From CAVQND01 sp049518415 (lineage in GTDB: Bacteria > Verrucomicrobiota > Verrucomicrobiia > Limisphaerales > UBA8199): a stretch of DNA of 64,000 nucleotides. This document shows, one piece after another, positions 60,634 through 64,000 of this stretch (positions are counted from its first letter, which is position 1; each line of letters opens with the position of its first letter). The stretch covers positions 17,334-81,333 of the forward strand of contig JBEKRX010000020.1 in assembly GCA_049518415.1 (NCBI GenBank), written 5' to 3'. Under the pieces are notes generated by a model, which was not told where the DNA came from, made no database searches, and was given only the letters and a program-made list of their open reading frames with translations. The position numbers were made by a program, and so were the translations under genes.

Positions 60634-61518
60634 TCACACGCCGCGCCGTTCGGGCGGCCAGATAATCTTGTGCAACTGGACCTGGAGGCGCACCGGCAGG
60701 GCGTCGGCGATGATTCGCTCGGCGAGTTCCCGGCGGGAGAGGGGCGTTTGGCCCGGAGGGACTGGTTTGAGCGATGGATGCTGCTGCTCGGGGGCGAGCG
60801 GGTGGACCCAGGAAAAGAGCAGGGGGCAAACGCCGGCCAGTCGGCGCTCCGCGATCTGCTCTCTGGCCCACTCGTAGTCCTCGCGCGTGCCGATGACGAA
60901 TTTGAGCTCGTCGGCGCATTTAAGCTGCGCCAGGTTCTCCCAGCGATTGCGCCCCGCCTCGCCGCTGCTGGGACACTTCAAATCCATGATGCGCCGCACC
61001 CTGGGGTCAACCGGCGAGATATCCAGCGCGCCGCTGGTCTCGAGCAGCACGGTCAACCCCTCGTCGCACAAGGCCCGCAGCAGCGCGAGCGAGCTCCGCT
61101 GCTGGAGCGGCTCGCCCCCGGTCAGCTCGACCAGCGGCAAACGCCCTTGCCAATTCCCACCTTCCAATCCCCAATTCTCCCTCCGCCCGCCCTTTTTCTC
61201 CTCCCCTCCGCTCGCCATAGGCGAATTGGCAATTGGCAATTGGCAATTGGCAATCCCACTCCGAACTCCGCGCGGAGTGAAATCCCGGCCCGTCGGGACA
61301 CGCCGCCTTTCCTCGAACCGTTCTGCCAGCCGAAGCACCTCGGCGCGAACATCGGCCAGGGATCGCTTCTGCCCTTGGGCAAAGGCATAGGCCGTGTCGC
61401 AATACGAGCACCGCAGGTTGCACCCGGTCAGCCGGACAAAAACGCACGGCAGCCCCGCCAGGGTGCTTTCCCCTTGCAGGCTCAGATAGATTTCATTAAC
61501 GACCAATGTGTCCGACAT
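60634..61518 (-). CDS. queE: 7-carboxy-7-deazaguanine synthase QueE with an inserted segment
   Basis: This is a 294-residue radical SAM enzyme of queuosine biosynthesis. The start MSDTLVVNEIYLSLQGEST leads to the cluster motif CNLRCSYC (Cys 33, 37, 40), then ELTGGEPLQQ near 131-140 and LLETSGALDI. Between residues about 72 and 126 is a stretch without family match that includes IANCQLPIANSPM, encoded by the (TTGGCAA)n repeat at 61223-61254. Most QueE proteins are about 210-240 residues, so the insert accounts for the extra length. The frame is intact, hence the enzyme may be functional. The direction is divergent from metG. Confidence 0.88.
   Translation of the reverse strand: MSDTLVVNEIYLSLQGESTLAGLPCVFVRLTGCNLRCSYCDTAYAFAQGQKRSLADVRAEVLRLAERFEERRRVPTGRDFTPRGVRSGIANCQLPIANSPMASGGEEKKGGRRENWGLEGGNWQGRLPLVELTGGEPLQQRSSLALLRALCDEGLTVLLETSGALDISPVDPRVRRIMDLKCPSSGEAGRNRWENLAQLKCADELKFVIGTREDYEWAREQIAERRLAGVCPLLFSWVHPLAPEQQHPSLKPVPPGQTPLSRRELAERIIADALPVRLQVQLHKIIWPPERRGV
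61223..61254. repeat. (TTGGCAA)n tandem repeat inside queE
   Basis: The same heptamer tandem seen at 53845-53876, here in frame within queE and encoding the QLPIAN-type peptide. Confidence 0.85.
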
Positions 61519-61636
61519 CCGTTAGTAATGTAACGGGTTAATCGCAAATAGGGAAGGGGTGTTGGCCGGTTACATGGTCGGATGGTTAAAATCGAATCAG
61601 TTGCCAAGCGCCCCGCACTTCGCCAAAGTAGAGGAA

Positions 61637-63229
61637 ATGAGCAAGCAGTTCTACGTCACCACGGCGATTGATTACGTTAACGGGCTGCCGCACCTGGGCC
61701 ACGCTTACGAAAAGGTGATTGCCGACGTGATCGCCCGGTCCCGGCGGAGCTTGGGGCAGGAGGCCTATTTCCTGACCGGGCTGGATGAGCACGGGCAAAA
61801 GGTGCAGCAGGCGGCGCTGGCCGAGGGCAAAACCCCCAGCGGCTACTGCGACGAGTTGGCCGCCATCTGGCAGAACTTTGCTGCGAAACTGGAGTTGACC
61901 AACAACGATTTCATCCGCACCACCCAGCCCCGCCATAAGCAGGTCGTGCAGGCCATCCTCGCCCGGCTCCAGGCCGAGGGCCATTTTTACAAGCAAATCT
62001 ATGAAGGCTTCTACTCGACCCGGGAAGAGACTTTCCTGACCGAAAGAGACCGCCGGCCGGACGGCGCCTTCGACCCGGCTTGGGGCGAAGTCATCCGGCT
62101 CAAGGAAGAGAATTATTACTTCCGGCTCCGGGACCACCAGGCGTGGCTCATCGAGCATCTCGAGCGGAACCCGTCGTTTGTCGCTCCCGATTACCGGCGC
62201 AACGAGGTGCTCGGTTTCCTCAAGAACAATCTGCTGGAGGACTTGTGCATCAGCCGCCCGGCCGCGCGCTTGAACTGGGGCATCCCCCTGCCCTTCGATG
62301 CGAATTATGTCACCTACGTCTGGTTCGACGCGCTGTGCAATTACATCAGCGTGCCCGCCGCCGCGGGCGACCCCGGCGTGCCCGAATTCCTGCGCCCTCA
62401 ACCGGCGGCGTCTGAGCGCAGCCAAGTCCCGGCGGGCCAGGAGACCCCCGGCCCTGAACCCTCGCTCTGGCCCGCCGACCTCCATTTGATCGGCAAGGAC
62501 ATCGTCAAATTCCACTGCGTGTATTGGCCGATCATGCTCAAGGCGATGGGCGCCGCTTTGCCCCGGCAGATTCTCGTCCACGGCTGGTGGCAGAAGGACG
62601 GCCAGCGGATGAGCAAATCCACCGGCAACGTGGTGGACCCGGTGGCCGTGATCGATGACTGGGGCCTGGATGCCTTCCGCTTTTACGTGCTCCGCGAGCT
62701 GGACATCGGCCCGGACGGGAACTGGACCGATGCGGGTTTCAAGGCGCGCTACGCGGCCGAGCTGGCCAATGGTCTGGGCAACCTGGTCAACCGCTCCCTC
62801 GCGATGCTCGAGCGTTACCGCCACCGCGCCGTGCCGCCGGTCTCCCACGAACTGGCCCCGGAAGCCGGCCAGGTGGTCGCCCAAACCCGCGCCTTGCTCG
62901 AGCATAACCAGCTCCAGGCCGCGCTCCTGTCCATCTGGTCGCTCGTCACCCGCGCCAACCAGTACGTGGACCACACCGCGCCGTTCAAACTGGCCAAGGA
63001 GCCGGCCCAAGCGCAGCGCCTCGACCAAATCCTGTATAACCTGGCGGAGGTCTGCCGCATCCTGGCCGTGCTCCTCTGGCCTTTCCTCCCAGGCACGGCC
63101 AGCAAGCTCTATGCGCAACTCGGTTTGCCGGGCGCGCCCGACCAGTTCGCCGCCGCCCGCTGGGGCGGGCTGGCGACCGGGCACGTCATCGGCTCGCCGG
63201 CGCCGCTCTTCCCACGGAAGGAGGCGTGA
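61637..63229 (+). CDS. metG: Methionyl-tRNA synthetase
   Basis: This is a 530-residue class Ia synthetase that charges tRNA-Met. The ATG at 61637 is preferred over an upstream start because MSKQFYVTTAIDYVNGLPHLGHAYEKV gives the family opening with the HIGH-like HLGH; KMSKS is RMSKS in QRMSKSTGNVVDP. The insertion domain lacks the zinc knuckle, as in the shorter MetG2 type, and the C-terminal tRNA-binding domain is absent. A 27-residue Pro/Ser/Glu-rich stretch (nucleotides about 62390-62475, near PEFLRPQP) looks inserted. The gene is divergent from queE and 49 bp upstream of the convergent ACT-domain gene. Confidence 0.94.
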   Translation: MSKQFYVTTAIDYVNGLPHLGHAYEKVIADVIARSRRSLGQEAYFLTGLDEHGQKVQQAALAEGKTPSGYCDELAAIWQNFAAKLELTNNDFIRTTQPRHKQVVQAILARLQAEGHFYKQIYEGFYSTREETFLTERDRRPDGAFDPAWGEVIRLKEENYYFRLRDHQAWLIEHLERNPSFVAPDYRRNEVLGFLKNNLLEDLCISRPAARLNWGIPLPFDANYVTYVWFDALCNYISVPAAAGDPGVPEFLRPQPAASERSQVPAGQETPGPEPSLWPADLHLIGKDIVKFHCVYWPIMLKAMGAALPRQILVHGWWQKDGQRMSKSTGNVVDPVAVIDDWGLDAFRFYVLRELDIGPDGNWTDAGFKARYAAELANGLGNLVNRSLAMLERYRHRAVPPVSHELAPEAGQVVAQTRALLEHNQLQAALLSIWSLVTRANQYVDHTAPFKLAKEPAQAQRLDQILYNLAEVCRILAVLLWPFLPGTASKLYAQLGLPGAPDQFAAARWGGLATGHVIGSPAPLFPRKEA

Positions 63230-63277
63230 GTCGCGGAACGGGGCGGTCCAGGCTTATTCCAAGGCAAATTGTCTGAC

Positions 63278-63817
63278 TCACTTAGCCCCTTGGCCGCGCA
63301 ACTCTTCGAAGGTGATATCCACGATCAAATCCTCAGCTATTCGCTCGAGCTCCTGCCGGACCTCGGCCACGTTGCAGGCGGCGGGCAGGCTGAGCCTGGC
63401 GCGGGCCTTGAAGAGCGTTTCGCCCGACATGGCCGCGCTGGCGCACTCGGTGTGAAGCTCTTCCACGTTGACCCCGAAACTGGCCAGGGCATGCGAAAGC
63501 TGGCGGACAATGCCGGGCCGGTCCTGGCCGACAATTTCCAGCACGCTCAACCGGGCGCCCGGCCTGGCCGATGGCAGTTGGTCGGGATGTGCCACCACGG
63601 TCAACCCCTCCGACCCGAGGCCGCGCAAGGCCGCGCTGAGAGGCGCCATCTGCTCCTCCGGCACCTCCACCCGCAGGATGCCGGCGAACTGCCCGCCCAA
63701 ACGCGACATCCGGCTTTCCAGCCAATTGCCGCCATGCCCCGCCACCAGGCTGGCGATCGAATCCACCAAGCCGGGGCGGTCCTGCCCAATCACGGTCATC
63801 ACAAGGGCGCGTTGCAT
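63278..63817 (-). CDS. Double ACT-domain (GcvR-like) protein
   Basis: This is a 179-residue cytoplasmic protein made of two ACT domains, like the glycine cleavage repressor GcvR. The first domain reads RALVMTVIGQDRPGLVDSIASLVAGHGGNWLESRMSRLGGQFAG, the second SVLEIVGQDRPGIVRQLSHALASFGVNVEELHTEC. The repeated IGQDRPGLV and VGQDRPGIV motifs are ligand-loop signatures. In proteobacteria GcvR binds glycine and controls gcv genes; whether that holds here is inference. It is convergent with metG. Confidence 0.9.
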   Translation of the reverse strand: MQRALVMTVIGQDRPGLVDSIASLVAGHGGNWLESRMSRLGGQFAGILRVEVPEEQMAPLSAALRGLGSEGLTVVAHPDQLPSARPGARLSVLEIVGQDRPGIVRQLSHALASFGVNVEELHTECASAAMSGETLFKARARLSLPAACNVAEVRQELERIAEDLIVDITFEELRGQGAK

Positions 63818-63863
63818 GTCTCATCTCCTACGCGGACTGTCCGTTTCTGGCAAGGGCATTGTG

Positions 63864-64000
63864 TCAGACCTGCAAGCCTTGGGGTCGAGTGGAGTGGAGG
63901 CGCGCCCAGTTTAGGCCGACGGCTTCCGTTGTTTCTGCTCTTTCGAGCATCGTGGCAAACAACCGCCAGGCCATGCCGAACGTTTCCTCCACCCCCTCTA
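63864..64000 (-). CDS. C-terminal end of an unidentified gene (cut by window edge)
   Basis: A minus-strand frame open at the window end reads GVEETFGMAWRLFATMLERA and then about 20 further residues to a TGA at 63864-63866. Helical, amphipathic composition suggests real coding, but no family is recognised and the gene lies mostly outside the window. Confidence 0.3.
   Translation of the reverse strand, partial: EGVEETFGMAWRLFATMLERAETTEAVGLNWARLHSTRPQGLQV

Overview
The window looks like a chromosomal stretch from a GC-rich verrucomicrobial bacterium of the Pedosphaera/Limisphaera type. The basis is family recognition by eye only: pseudopilins of the H-X9-DG type, many secreted carbohydrate enzymes, Tat-exported Gfo/Idh/MocA oxidoreductases, DUF4832/DUF4038/beta-helix proteins, and GC-rich palindromic intergenic repeats. 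No rRNA or marker tree was available.

Positions 1-43.4 kb form a carbohydrate-degradation island. Its left end (minus strand) carries an acyltransferase, a GH16 agarase-like enzyme, galactokinase and a sugar porter cut by the window edge, which suggests galactan use. A plus-strand block (5.7-10.4 kb) holds a GH5-like enzyme, a sugar isomerase/epimerase and a Gfo/Idh oxidoreductase. A minus-strand pair (10.6-15.8 kb) encodes a GH38-like enzyme coupled to a double beta-propeller protein. A plus-strand block (16.2-27.1 kb) encodes ThuA, Gfo/Idh, a GH10 xylanase-like enzyme, a DUF4038 (apiosidase-like) enzyme, a beta-helix GH141-like protein and a GHL6-like enzyme. A minus-strand block (27.3-43.4 kb) encodes a GH2 beta-galactosidase, a LamG-like protein, a GH42-like enzyme with a zinc ribbon, two pectate-lyase-like beta-helix proteins (one frameshifted and ending in a pseudopilin domain) and a DUF4832 protein. 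The island is littered with 3'-end scraps of lost genes: an outer-membrane barrel, a zeta toxin, a PQQ propeller protein, a Gfo/Idh protein and a GH10 enzyme.

A tRNA-Cys gene at 43.75 kb marks the switch to a more housekeeping-like region (43.9-64 kb): TPR protein, CinA, a GAF histidine kinase, an LptF/G permease, a pseudopilin, a divergent Weimberg-type xylonate operon (YagF/YjhG dehydratase, MFS transporter, FAH-family dehydratase), PagL-like lipid A deacylase, a NarL-type regulator, Nudix, KsgA, a class III aminotransferase, QueE, MetRS and an ACT-domain regulator. This half is rich in small palindromic elements: a 162-bp inverted repeat, two elements with terminal inverted repeats, REP-like hairpins beside a transposase remnant, and a recurring 20-bp near-palindrome. 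Three housekeeping enzymes appear to carry peptides derived from such intergenic sequence.

Taken together, polymers (galactan, xylan or pectin-like glycans) would be cut outside the cytoplasm. Tat-exported oxidoreductases, an epimerase-like protein and ThuA may process sugars oxidatively. Galactose would enter through galactokinase, and pentoses, as aldonates, through the xylonate operon.
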